A stretch of DNA of 64,000 nt from Holothuria scabra (lineage: Eukaryota > Echinodermata > Holothuroidea > Aspidochirotida > Holothuriidae), in NCBI GenBank assembly GCA_037179385.1, contig CM074185.1, positions 11,956,922 through 12,020,921 on the forward strand, in the 5' to 3' direction. Below the pieces are notes generated by a model. The model worked only from the letters and a program-made list of their open reading frames with translations. It was not told the origin of the DNA and made no database searches. How positions within the stretch are numbered: position 1 is the first letter of the stretch; each line of letters starts with the position of its first letter. This document shows, in pieces, positions 32,207 to 44,600 of this stretch. The translations under genes were made by a program, and so were the position numbers.

Positions 32207-33060
32207 GTGAGTCATTTTAGCATGTTTCAGATACAGTATTCCGGAAAGACCATTAAAAGTTAAATGATTTTTTTTTATTTTGTTAAAAACCGACATCTTT
32301 TTTCGCATAGAAAATCTGCAGTGTAAATTTAACAAATGCAGTAAACCAGCCTCTTAAAGTCGTAAAGAATGCACAAGCAAATTAAGGATGAAATTTGCTT
32401 GCCGAGTGGCTATAGTCTTTTTTCTTGCTTTACCGAGAGGTAGAACCTTTGTTACATGTACGAGGGAGAATTGACTAGCGGACGGTATTGGCGCCAGGCT
32501 CCCTGATGTATCCTAGTAATATTCTCTAGCTCGTCCGAAGCCCACATCATGTGGTCCAGTAGGGTCCCATATTTCTCACCAATAGCAAATTGCCCTATTC
32601 TGAAAATGCACGAGCGACAATGACGAGGGAACGGGGGAAATGCCCGCGATAGTTTTCTTTCGAAGGGGGGGGGGGCATCGTATCAAATGTCCCGCCCCCA
32701 ATATTTGAGGTGAAGAGAAAAAAATATGTAGCCGGTTTACTTTTCTATTATAACCAGTTGAGAATATATTTTTTAACTGATGTGACGTGTACAGTAGTGT
32801 TAATTTTTAGAGCATTTTGTTCTTGAGTTAAAAAAATTCCCGCGCGGTACACGCGCTTTTTCCGCAGTTACATTTCATTAAACCTTAAACACAAGTTCCA
32901 GATATGCTGAATGAGTTAAAGTATATTTTTCGCAAACATCATATTTAGTAGTCTGTGCGGGCTTGATTCTGCTGAACTATGCAATATATTAAATCGATAG
33001 AATCCTCCTTTTGATGCTTGGAAAATTTTAAATTCAGACACAACATCATATTGTGTGGAA
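32207..33060. other. Stretch without a recognised feature
   Basis: Mixed-composition sequence including a G run near 32666-32676. No repeat shared with the rest of the window was noticed and no coding region is supported. Confidence 0.5.
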
Positions 33061-33245
33061 AATAAATGTCTTAATGATAAGTCGGGAGATCGATTCCTGG
33101 CTGGGTCATACCGAAGACTCAAAAATGGAACCTTCGAACAACAGAGGAGGTAAAGCAAGCCAGTGGGCTTCAACTGGAAAAAAAGTCCGTGGTCGGCTCG
33201 CCTGGGACCAATTGGTTGAAAACTGGTCCGTAAAATTCTATCTAA
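33061..33245 (+). mobile_element. tRNA-derived SINE, copy 2
   Basis: Contains GGGAGATCGATTCCTGG (B-box-like), GGGTCATACCGAAGACTC, AAAGCAAGCCAGTGGGCTTC and CCAATTGGTTGAAAACTGG, colinear with the SINE at 12445-12672. The A-box part is degraded or missing. The short frames on either strand here are incidental. Confidence 0.6.
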
Positions 33246-34264
33246 CCAATTAATGTCTACAGTTGTAGAAAGGGATTGTCCCCAAAATTCATTGCCTTTG
33301 ATTGTCACCAAAGTGGTGCAGGGTAGCTGCCATTATTTAAAATGCACAGAGTTCACTGATTACGTATTCTGTATTATGGACTTGCATGCTGGGCAGGATA
33401 ATTTACAGCGTAATAGTTTGCATCTGCACTAGGGAGACATCAAGACACTTTTGGGAGAAGAGGAAGGAATCAGTTATTTGAGGAAACTGGAATTATCGCC
33501 CCATTTGCCATTATCTAGTGTTAGAACTGGGAACTCTCTTCCGTTTTGTATACATGAGCCAAATATTTTCATTATCTCTTCAAAAACCCTAATTTTTGTC
33601 GCGGCTTCGCGCTTTCAAACTATTTTATTCCGGATATTGTTTCGGATTTTCCGTCATTTCTGGCAAAACTTCGTATTGCTTGATCCTTAATCAATGGGAT
33701 GGTTCTGATCCTTGTCGTGCAAATCCTTTCATTATCCCTTGGTGAGTCTGCCAACTGTAGAGTTTGGCAAATGAATCTCTTGCAAATTACTGGTATTCTC
33801 TTCGTGTAGGGCTCACATTCAAGGTTTGAATATCTGTTATATAGCATTAACTTAAAGCAGTAAACGTTTCCAGTCAAGGCTAGGGAAACCGTCAAAGCTA
33901 TTTTCCGTACGTCATCACTTGGGGTTTCATGCAGCAGCCTTCTCGGGTACTACTAGACTAAGGTGCTTGTAACGCCTTGACTAGGATACTTGATTTTGAA
34001 CTCGTACACGAACACACAAATTAATTTCAAGTTTTACCCTTTTCTCCTTAACATAAAAAATTTTCCAAAGTGAAAATATCATAATAACCATCTGTATTGA
34101 AGACTGGCTCTGTCATTCAATATCCTGCTCAAAGCTTAGTTTGCCAAAGAAGTTTCATTGCAGAAGGAGTTAGAAGCTTTAAAAAGAAGAGAAATTGCGC
34201 CCACATGAGCACTTCATAGGCCAAATCGACAACGGTAGGCTATCATAATGGAAGGCGAGAAAGC
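33246..34264. other. Stretch without a recognised feature
   Basis: Short frames on both strands only (for example 33451-33690 and 33620-33895), overlapping and mutually exclusive, with no family resemblance. Confidence 0.45.
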
Positions 34265-34412
34265 AGTAGCGTAGACAGGATTGTGTCATGGGGAGGGGGG
34301 GGGACAACATAATGGAAAAGGATAGAGAAAAAAAACGCTATTTTAGGTGTTTTTGCATGACAAGGTTGGGTCATGGGGGTCTAACCCCCAATCCACCCGT
34401 AGCTACGCCACT
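34265..34412 (+). repeat. GTAGC-type dispersed repeat
   Basis: Starts AGCAGTAGCGTAGACAGGAT and ends GTAGCTACGCCACT, giving short inverted ends. The interior matches 25605-25725 in the opposite orientation. Ends of this type (CAGTRGCGTAGC) are common on hAT-class elements. Confidence 0.5.
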
Positions 34413-34894
34413 CGGAGAAATCATGTGATACTGAACGCAAGCATTGGTTATCACGTGGTGTTACTACTTACTATAAACATAAACCGTTGGTGCAACTCCT
34501 TCTATCGATAGAGTTCCTAATTACCCGCCTGTCTTTCGTGAAAATGACCCCCACCCGTTTGAAAATGGAAAATGCTTAATTCTTGCGCATGAGTTTATCA
34601 GAGACGTTGAAAAGAAGTGTGCCAGAACTTTTTTAAAGTCTTCATTATCGTAGCCTGTTTGACTTTCAAATTGACAGAGTGTTTGAAACAACCTAATAAT
34701 GACAAAAAAAGAGTTCCAATCCCATTTTTATTTTTCACACTCCAATAATATCCTCTCGGTCTCCTGATTTTGACTCTGAAAGTCCAAAAATTCAAGTCAA
34801 ATATTTATGCTGAACTCAGGCGTGGGGATAAAAAGGAACATTTTAACTTCATGAAGTACAAAAAATCACAATTGTGACATGCATTTTATCCTTC

Positions 34895-35056
34895 TCTTCT
34901 CTTCTCTCAGGGAGTGCTCTTTCCCATAAGCCTACCAAGGTTTTTAGAGTACTTCCTTTCGTAACTTTCAAAACGTATTTGTTACAACACTGTACATATG
35001 TAAATATTGTTATTATTGGTCGTTACGATGAAACAAATAAATGAAATGAAATGAAT
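34895..35056 (+). mobile_element. Probable LINE 3' tail
   Basis: Ends in the short simple tail ACAAATAAATGAAATGAAATG, preceded by AT-rich sequence with ATTGTTATTATTGG. An AATGA-type tail of this kind is typical of the 3' end of LINE insertions. No coding part is attached. Confidence 0.4.
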
Positions 35057-35058
35057 TT

Positions 35059-35340
35059 AATCGGATCTCTGAAGAAAGTTTTTAAAAAAAATTATTTTTT
35101 ATTATATATGATAAAATATAGGAAAAAATTAAATAGTTGTGTCAGCAATATTTTTGTAGATCATTATTCACAGAGTGAACAACGTGGTTAACTTGACGTT
35201 TAAGTAGGTTGGATTTGGTTGGATTGGATCTCTGAAGAAAATATTATAAGAAGTGACGTTTTATTATGAATAATAAAATATAGACAGATAATAAATAGTT
35301 GTCAAAAGTGTTTATGAAGATTATTATTTACTGATTAAGT
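35059..35340. repeat. Two diverged tandem copies, about 165-bp period
   Basis: Each copy contains GGATCTCTGAAGAAA, AATAAAATATAG-like and AATAGTTGT.....GTTT..GAAGAT blocks (35059-35175 and 35224-35340). Confidence 0.6.
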
Positions 35341-36157
35341 TAACGTAAGGTAGTTGATGTTAATGGGTATAATGTTCAGTGACACTAAGTTGGCACACAA
35401 AATTGGGCATCAAATGTGAAATTCCTGAAAGCTTGCCTTTCGCATGGTCCAGTGGCCTAATTTTTATTCTCTTGACAAATGAGGAGGGGAATCAGCTGTG
35501 CAAAAATGTTAATCGCAAGTGCGTGTATTCAAATAAACGCTCAATGTACGTGTACTTTTCTTCCTTTTTTCCCAAGTATTCCGGCTTTCCTCAGTTCCGC
35601 TTGTCGTTAGGCTTGCCACTAAAAGAGATTGCCCAGCCGACCAAGTCGGCTGCACGCCGGATTGATGCACCTTCAGGCGTAATCAGTTTACGAGCCGACT
35701 TCTTTGCCCTTATAAGTTTATTTACAAACATGTAATCCCCAAATCTGAAATTGTTCACCGTTCTTTCCTTTTGCAAATACCTTTGATGATCATTCTGTCA
35801 AGACGAAGTGATTTTTTAAATGTAATTAGACAAGGAAATACAATCTGGTTGTAAGAGCAAGTACCGGTTAATACATTTAACAAGTCAGGACATTGGACAA
35901 TACCAAACGATAACAGTGACTATTTTGTCCCCACATTAAAATATCTCATTAATCAATTTTCTCGCTGAAATGTAAATTGATCTTCTGGAAGAATATGTTG
36001 CTTTTTTCTTTTTTAATTTTTTAAAAAGTTGGTTGAGATATTAAAAAGATACGTTTTCTAGCCCCAAATTTTGGACTGCTTTGAATATGGAACGACTTAT
36101 CTTGTACCTCTGTTGTGGTATAGTTTTCTTCCTAAACAAAGGCATACGTAGGATTTT
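35341..36157. other. Stretch without a recognised feature
   Basis: Overlapping open frames occur on both strands at 35379-35776 (minus-strand part reads KSARKLITPEGASIRRAADL). The strands contradict each other and neither has clear splice signals, so no gene is called. Confidence 0.4.
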
Positions 36158-36197
36158 TGGTTTCGATGATAAGAGAAACCAATGCATTCATGATGGC

Positions 36198-36335
36198 GTG
36201 TGTGTGTATGTATGTATGTATGTATGTGTGTATGTATGTATGTATGTATGTATGTATGTATGTATGTATGTATGTATGTATGTATGTATGTATGTATGTG
36301 TGTGTGCGTGTGTGTGTGTGTATGTGTGTGTGTTT
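36198..36335 (+). repeat. (TGTA)n / (TG)n microsatellite
   Basis: Tandem TGTA with TG-rich edges, part of the element at 36158-38715. It produces repetitive frames (MYVCMYVC) that are not genes. Confidence 0.97.
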
Positions 36336-36439
36336 GTGACACTTTGCTTGTTAACACGATATCTCAAGATAGGAATGTCTGGCAGTTTTCAAACTTGGTA
36401 CATAGATGCACCATATTGAGAGGAAGAACCCTATTGTTT

Positions 36440-38640
36440 TTGGTGGAGGTCAAAGGTCATCTGGGGTCACCAGGGGTCAAAGTCTGAAAACCTTGTTAAC
36501 GCGACATCTCAAGGTAGGAAACTTGGATAGATTTCATATTTGGTATGTGGATGGGTTATAGTCAGAAGATGGTCCCTATTGTTTTTGGCGGATGTCAAAG
36601 GTCATCTGGGGTCACCAGGGGTCAAAGTCTGAAAATCTCGTTAACACGATATCTCAAGTTAAGAAGCTATGATAGATTTCATATTTGGTATGTGGATGGG
36701 TTATAGTCAGAAGATGGTTCCTATCGTTTTTTGTGGAGGTCAAAGGTCATCTGGGGTCACCATGGGTTAAAGTCTGAAAATCTCGTTAACACAATATCTC
36801 AAGGAAGGAAGCTTGGATAGATTTCATATTTGGTATGTGGACGTGTTATGGTCAGGAGATGGTCACTATTGTTTTTGGTGGAGGTCAAAGGTCATCTGGG
36901 GTCACCAAGGGTCAAAGTCTGAAAACCTTGTTAACGTGATATCTCAAGGTAGGAAGCTTGGATAGATTTCATATTTGGTATGTAAATGCGTTATAGTTAG
37001 TAAACAGTCCCTAATGTTTTTGGCAGAGGTCAAAGGTCATCTGGGGTCACCATGGGTTAAAGTCTGAAAATCTCGTTAACACAATATCTCAAGGAAGGAA
37101 GCTTGGATAGATTTCATATTTGGTATGTGGATGCGTTGTGGTCAGTAGATGGTCCGTATTGTTTTTTTGGTGGAGGTCAAAGGTCATCTGGGGTCACCAA
37201 GGGTCAAAGTCTGAAAATCTCGTTAACACGATATCTCAAGTTAAGAAGCTTTGACAGATTTCATATTTGGTGGTATGTGGATGTGTTATGGTCAGGAGAT
37301 GGTCCCTATTGTTTTTTGTGGAGGTCAAAGGTCATCTGGGGTCACCAGTGGTCAAAGTCTGAAAATCTTGTTAACACAATATCCCAAGGAAGGGAGCTTG
37401 GATAGATTTCGTATGTAGTATGTGGATGCATTATAGTCAGGAGATGGTCCCTATTGTTTTTGGTGGAGGTCAAAGGTCATCTGGGGTCACCACGGGTCAA
37501 AGTCTGAAAACCTTGTTAATGCAATATCTCAAGGTAGGAAACTTGGATAGATTTCATATTTGGTATGTAAATGCGTTATAGTTAGTAAACAGTCCCTGTT
37601 TTTGGCAGAGGTCAAAGGTCATCTGGGGTCACCATGGGTTAAAGTCTGAAAATCTCGTTAACACAATATCTCAAGGAAGGAAGCTTGGATAGATTTCATA
37701 TTTGGTATGTGGATGCGTTGTGGTCAGGAGATGGTCCGTATTGTTTTTTTGGTGGGGGTCAAAGGTCATCTGGGGTCACCAAAGGTCAAAGTCTGAAAAT
37801 CTCGTTAACACGATATCTCAAGTTAAGAAGCTTTGACAGATTTCATATTTGGTGGTATGTGGATGTGTTATGGTCAGGAGATGGTCCCTATTGTTTTTTG
37901 TGGAGGTCAAAGGTCATCTGGGGTCACCAGTGGTCAAAGTCTGAAAATCTTGTTAACACAATATCCCAAGGAAGGGAGCTTGGATAGATTTCGTATGTAG
38001 TATGTGGATGCATTATAGTCAGGAGATGGTCCCTATTGTTTTTGGTGGAGGTCAAAGGTCATCTGGGGTCACCACGGGTCAAAGTCTGAAAACCTTGTTA
38101 ATGCAATATCTCAAGGTAGGAAACTTGGATAGATTTCATATTTGGTATGTGGATGCGATATAGTCAGTAGATGGTCCTTATCATTTTTGTCGGAGGTCAA
38201 AGGTGATCTGGGGTTACTGGGAGTCACAGTCTCAAAACCTCGTTAACACAATATATGTAGGAAGCTTGGATAGATTTCACATTTAGTATGTGGATGTGTT
38301 ATTGTCAGGAGATGGTACCCTTTTGATGGAGGTCAAAGGTCACCTGGGGTCACTGCTGGTCAAAGTCTGAAAATCCTGCTCATACGATATCTCAAGATAG
38401 GAAACTTGGATAGATTTCATATTTGGGTATGTGGATGCATTATGGTCAGAGGATGGTCCCCATTGTTTTTGGCAGATATGAAAGGTCCTCTGGGGACGTA
38501 CAAAGCCTGGAAACCTTTTTAAATATGATCTTTCAAGATAGCTGCTGTTTGTCCATTTGTCTTTCTGTTGTTTGTATGTCTAGCTATGTATGGCTTTTAT
38601 GGAGGTCAAAAGGTCATCTGGAATGACAAAATTATTTTTT
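36440..38640 (+). repeat. About 145-bp tandem array carrying DR1 nuclear-receptor consensus sites
   Basis: Each unit contains GAGGTCAAAGGTCATCTGGG followed by a GTCAC block, GTTAACACGATATCTCAAG and GATAGATTTCATATTTGGTA. Most units have intact AGGTCAAAGGTCA, a perfect direct repeat of AGGTCA spaced by one base. A stretch of four units (about 36950-37530) is repeated almost unchanged 582 bp further on (about 37533-38112). Confidence 0.93.
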
Positions 38641-38715
38641 GAACATGCTAGTATAACATCTGAATGATGGAACTCTTTGAAACGGAACATTTATGTATCA
38701 TCGAAACCTCAATGC

Positions 38716-40507
38716 ATTTTTGCATTCTGGTTCTTTGAAGGGGAGGGGCATGTAGTACGGTATGTTGAGAACACTCGCTTCCCTTTGAAGGGTCTAAGGG
38801 GGATTTTTGGCCTTTTCAAGGAGTCCACATGCGAAATGGTGTAATATTTCGACTTTGGCAGAGTTGAAATTTAAATTGTGGTGGTTCAAGGGTATACACT
38901 GCAAAAGCAGTGTTCAGGACTAGAAGACTTCTCCGAACACTTTCATATTGAAATTTTGTCTTATTTTGAGAGCGCCCTCGTTTTCATAGATTTTTTTTAC
39001 GGCACCACAGTGTAGGTACACGGATGGTATGGATATAGTGATTTAAAACAGAATGCATGTCAGTCCAATACATATGAATTATTTAGCCGTGTGCACATTC
39101 TTTATTATGCTTTAGTAACTAGAGAGAAAATTTATCCAAACAAAACCAACTGAAGAACTTCCATGACATGCAGGAAAACAACCAGCTAAGGTTCCGTGCT
39201 AATTTAACAGCAAATTAAGGGCAATGGAGTAGTAATGTTTTCATAAAACATTCGTCACGTTGTACCCATGTACCGTTCCTTACTTGATGATAACGCGGCC
39301 CTTGAATATGACCACTTTTTATACGGCTTCATAACAAGCAAAGTTCAGAAATCAGAGATGAATAAGCTACGGCTTTTATCTTCTACTTCCAGGTTTATGT
39401 TGTGGAAATATAGATGTGTTAATGTTTTGAAAGGAAACCTAATCCTGTCCCTGAAATACAAAAGGTGATTATCAGGGAAGTTATAGGTCGAATTCAAGCT
39501 GATTACATCCGCTGGCCTCTCTCTAAATTTACTAAACTATCAGTGGGTTGTGGGGAAATCATTAATTGTATAGTTTTTCGCGTGAATAGTGCCACTGCAC
39601 TTCTCACACGAAAATTTTTCGTAATAATAGTGCTTCCACTGGCCATTATTCATACGAAAATATTTGTGTGAATAGACCCCACCAAAAGAAAGACGTCCAC
39701 TGGTTCGCTCTGATTCCACGTTTAATAGGACAGAGTGATTGGCCGAATTTATTCTTCACTTTTTGTTCTGTATGCATGTACTGTAATTATATTCAAGATG
39801 TAAATAAAGTTTTTCATTCCACTCAAGAAACCATGGAAAGGAGTAGTTGGCCTAATCAAGTAGAGTAATCTTACCTGCCGGTAATTATAATTAAATATCA
39901 ACTGTTGAAATGCAAACATGGAATTGCTATGCCTCGTTAAATAGGGTAAAGGAAAACAAGATATCATGCTGTAAATATTACTGTAAATATTATATTTTAT
40001 ATTGCATTAGTCCTATGTACAAATATATATGTATAAGATGTAAGTAAATTTCTTCCCTCCAAGCAAAAAATAAAATAAAATAATACACGCATGCACTGAA
40101 ATAAACTCTTGAAGTTTACTTCTTCTTTGGGAACAAAAATAAATGAAAAGCAAAACAATGACTTCATAAATAATTGGTAATTAAATAATCGTTTTCGGCT
40201 TTTCAAGTTGTAAATACATTGTCTCAAGCCAAAAATGTTCAAAGTTTATTTGGGTGAACAAATAATTCTTGAGCAACAAACAAGTGAAACTCTATCTAAG
40301 GAAAAGTTATTAGTTGAAAAGAAGGCTACCATACTGCCTTATTTGTACTTATTTATCCCTCTTTGCCAACAAATATTGGTTTTAAAAGGATGAAATTATG
40401 AAATTTCCTTTTATTTATTTTCCCGTTAAGGTTCCCTTCTTAATATCTTCTATGGGAATTATATATTCTCATTCGATCTCCTTTCATAATGGCAAATTTT
40501 CCTGACA
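38716..40507. other. Stretch without a recognised gene
   Basis: Contains a short inverted repeat around 39577-39665 (GTGAATAGTGCCACTG against CACTGGCCATTATTCA). Several short frames lie here, and none has family resemblance or matching splice sites. Confidence 0.45.
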
Positions 40508-41145
40508 ATTAAAAGTCCGATCCTCTCACCCCAAGCAGTTCCAGTTCACCTAAAATGACTTACTCAAGCCTCTCACAACTGTCCTAAAATTCATCCTCAT
40601 CCAAACACAATCTGCTTCAGGGTAAGTCATGGGCGCAAATCCCGGGGGGTCAAGGGGGGCCTTCGCCTTCAAAAAGTGGGGGGGGGAGCCAAATCGTAAT
40701 TTGGCCCCCAAAAATTTGAGTAGACCTAAAAATATGGTCACCTTTTTTTCGGTTTTTATTTTTTCGATCGAAACAGTTTTTCTGAAGCTTCGGAAATGCT
40801 AGAACACAAGAGCTTCCGGGGGCTTCGCCCCCTGGACCCCCACAGGGGCTTTGCCCCTTGATCCCACCTGGGGCCCTTTGAGGCTTCGCGCTCTCGGTGC
40901 CAGCCACGCGTGCACAGTTTAATACTCATGGGCACATCATAAGCATTTTCGCCCCCACTCTCAAACAGAGATTTGCGCTCCTGGGTATAAGTATACAATA
41001 CCCCACATGTGTAATCAAAAGAACTATCTATACAGTACATAATGTGAAATATGAGGTTGGGTACTCTGCATTTTTTAACTAGGTGTCCATCAGAGAGTTG
41101 AACCAATTGAGAATTTATGTGGACTACTACAAAAATAAAGTTTGG
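40508..41145 (-). repeat. Foldback MITE family copy interrupted by a nested insertion
   Basis: Left tip GATCCTCTCACCCCAAGC and right tip AAAGTTTGGGTGAAGG are inverted ends of the family. The arm sequence (CACAACTGTCCTAAAATTCA, CATCCTCATCCAAACACAATC, later GAACCAATTGAGAATTTA) continues on both sides of an insertion at 40628-40983. Confidence 0.65.
40628..40983. mobile_element. Nested 356-bp hAT-like non-autonomous element
   Basis: Ends CATGGGCGCAAATC and GATTTGCGCTCCTG are near inverse. Flanks GGGTAAGT (left) and GGGTATAAGT (right) look like a damaged 8-bp target-site duplication. It splits the surrounding MITE, whose other copies are continuous here. The interior has GGGGCTTCGCCCC-type palindromes. 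Confidence 0.6.
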
Positions 41146-41645
41146 GTGAAGGTGCTAAGATACAGATTACATGTAAGTTATTACAAGAAGTGAACGGTAC
41201 CTAGACTTGCCCGTTAGGGTAGTCGTGCATGAAATCTGCCGGCGGAGTGTTCACATTCCAGGAGAAAATGAGACAACTGCTTGAACTCTGAATACACGTT
41301 TACCCATGCACTAAACACCTTTAGGACTTAAACATATACTTCCAAAGTCTGGGCAAAATGTGTTTACTGATTCCTTAACACATCTTTTAGAATGTAGCCG
41401 TCTTCAGAATGAGAAGGCTAACACGATTTTTTTTGTGTGTGTGTGACGATAATGGGGTGGGTGACCCCATATTGCAAATCCATGGGGGAGTTGATAAGAC
41501 TGTGAAAATTCTCAAAAATGGCCACATCCTCTCATACCAGATCTTGTTCATATTCTCCTTACCTATACCTTCTTACCTAAGCCCCTCTATAACTTAGGTC
41601 TGTCAAGATATTGTCCCCAAAATCCACCTCATGAATGTAAAAAGG
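41146..41645. other. Stretch without a recognised feature
   Basis: Lies between the interrupted MITE and the satellite array. Nothing recognised. Confidence 0.5.
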
Positions 41646-44600
41646 CTAAAAACGTTACAATGTCTGTCGCCCTCACAGGGATTGAGAAATTAGGTCAGGC
41701 CCAGAGCCATATGGCTCTGATCAGGCCGTTTCATGTCTGTCGCCCTCTCAAGGGTCGACAAATCCGGTCAGGCCGTTTTACGTCACCGCTATCCTCACAG
41801 GAGTTGAGAAATAAGGCCAGGCCATTTCATGCTGAATATACTTTCATCGGAAATGTTGTCGCGGATATATTTATCATCTTGAAATATTAGCAATGGTTGC
41901 ATCGCTTACATACCCGTCTGTTCGTAAGAATAATCCAATGTAACAGGCTTAATGTGTTACAATGTTTGCTGCCCCCAATCATTTCAATAATTCCTTCTTA
42001 TAATGAGTGCAGTATGCATCAGAAAATCTTATATAGGCTTGCTACACACAAATATACTTTCGATTTATTCATTTTCTTCAAAAAGGCCAAAAACGTTACA
42101 ATGTTTGCTGCCCTCAATTTTGCTAATAATTTCTTTTATTAATGATTGTAGTGTGGATCAGAGAATCTTATGAAGGCATGTAACACACTAAATATACTTT
42201 CCTTTTTTCATTTTCTTCAAAAAGGCTAAAAACGTTACAATGTTTGCTGCCCTCAACATTTCCAATAATTCCTTATATTAAATGATTGTAGTGTGGATCA
42301 GAGAATCTTATAAAGGCATGTAACACACTAAATATACTTTCCATTTTGTCATTTTCTTCAAAAAGGTCAAAATCGTTACAATGTTTGCTGCCCTCAATAT
42401 TTCCAATAATTCCTTCTATTAAATGGGTGTAGTCTGGATCAGAGAATCTTATAAAGGCATGTAACACACTAAATATACTTTCCATTTTTTTCATTTTCTT
42501 CAAAAAGGGCAAAAACGTTACAATGTTTGCTGCCCTCAACATTTCCAATAATTCCTTATATTAAATGATTGTAGTGTGGATCAGAGAATCTTATAAAGGC
42601 ATGTAACACACTAAATATACTTTCCATTTATTCATTTTCTTCAAAAAGGCCAAAATCGTTACAATGTTTGCTGCCCTCAACCTTTCCAATAATTCTTTCT
42701 ATTAAATGGGTGTAGTCTGGATCATAGAATCTTATAAAGGCATGTAACACACTAAATATACTTTCCATTTTTTTCACTTTCTTCAAAAAGGGCAAAAACG
42801 TTACAATGTTTGCTGCCCTCAACTTTTCCGATAATTCCTTTTATTGAATGATTGTAGTGTGGATCAGAGAATTCTATAAAGGCATGTTTCACACTAAATA
42901 TACCTTCGATTTATTCATTTACTTCAAAAAGGCCAAAAAAGTAACAATGTTTGCTGCTCTCAATCTTGCTAATAATTTCTTCTATTAAATGATTGTAGTC
43001 TGGATCATAGAATCTTATAAAGGCATGTAACACACTAAATATACTTTCCATTTTTTCATTTTCTTCAAAAAGGGCAAAAACGTTACAATGTTTGCTGCCC
43101 TCAATATTTCCAATAATTCCATCTATTGAATGATTGTAGTGTGGATCAGAGAATTTTATAAAGCCATGTTACACACTAAGTATACTTTCCATTTTTTCAT
43201 TTTCTTCAAAAAGGCCAAAAACGTTACAATGTTTGGTGCCCTCAATCTTTCCAATAATTCCTTCTATTAAATGATTGTAGTGTGGATCAGAGAATCTTAT
43301 AAAGGCATGTTACACACTAAATATACTTTCGATTTATTTATTTTCTTCAAAAAGGCCAAAAACGTTACAATGTTTGCTACCCTCAATCTTGCGAATAATT
43401 TCTTCTATTAAATGATTGTACTGTGGAGAATCTTATAAAGGCATGTTACACACTAAATATACTTTCCATTTTTTCATTTTCTTCAAAAAGGCCAAAAACG
43501 TTACAATGTTTGCTGCCCTCAACCTTTCCAATATTTCCTTATATTAAATGATTGTAGTTTGGATCAGAGAATCTTATAGAGGCATGAAACACACTAAATA
43601 TACTTTCCATTTTTTCATTTTCTTCAAAAAGGCCAAAAACGTTACAATGTTTGCTGCCCTCAACCTTTCCAATAATTCCTTATATTAAATGATTGTAGTG
43701 TGGATCAGAGAATCTTATAAAGGCATGTAACACACTAAATATACTTTCCATTTTTTCATTTCCTTCAAAAAGGCCAAAATCGTTACAATGTTTGCTGCCC
43801 TCAACCTTTCCAATAATTCCTTTTATTAAATGGGTGTAGTCTGGATCAGAGAATCTTATAAAGGCATGTAACACACTAAACATACTTTCCATTTTTTTCA
43901 TTTTCCTCAAAAAGGGCAAAAACGTTACAATGTTTGCTGCCCTCAACCTTTCCAATAATTCCTTATATTAAATGATTGTAGTGTGGATCAGAGAATCTTA
44001 TAAAGGCATGAAACACACTAAATATACTTTCCTTTTTTCATTTTCTTCAAAAAGGCCAAACACGTTACAATGTTTGCTGCCCTCAATCTTTCCAATAATT
44101 CCTTATATTAAATGGGTGTAGTCTGGATCAGAGAATCTTATAAAGGCATGTAACACACTAAATATACTTTCCATTTTTTCATTTTCTTCAAAAAGGCCAA
44201 AAACGTTACAATGTTTGCTGCCCTCAATCTTTCCAATAATTCCTTATATTAAATGATTGTAGTGTGGATCAGAGAATCTTATAAGGGCATGTTACACACT
44301 AAATATACTCTCCATGATTTATTCATTTTCTTCAAAAAGGCCAAAAAAGTTACAATGTTTGCTACCCTCAATCTTTCCAATAATTCCTTCTATTAAATGA
44401 TTATAGTGTTGATTAGAGAATCTTATAAAGGCATGTTACACACAAAATATACTTTCGATTTATTCATTTTCTTCAAAAAGGCCAAAAACGTTACAACGTT
44501 TGCTGCCCTCAACTTTTCCAATAATTCCCAATATTAAAAGAGTGTAGTTTGGATCAGAGAATCTATTAAAGGCATGTTACACACTAAATTTACTTTCGAT

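Larger units (their letters stand above)
36158..38715 (+). mobile_element. Tandem-array interspersed element, copy 1
   Basis: Begins TGGTTTCGATGATAAGAGAA and ends with ATCATCGAAACCTC followed by AATGCATTTTTGCATTCTGG, so its tips carry GTTTCGATGAT and its inverse. Inside are a TGTA/TG microsatellite (36198-36335) and about sixteen units of about 145 bp (36440-38640). A second copy in the opposite orientation is at 60497-62425, with the same tips, the same microsatellite position and the same unit. Frames in it are repeat products. Confidence 0.8.

Noticed and set aside
36081..36487. Cys/Tyr/Val-repeat reading frames on both strands
   Set aside because: They are translations of the TGTA/TG microsatellite and neighbouring array, with no independent coding signal.
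37103..37987. Pair of near-identical 100-codon frames
   Set aside because: They come from the 582-bp duplicated block of the tandem array and reflect repeat identity, not a gene family.
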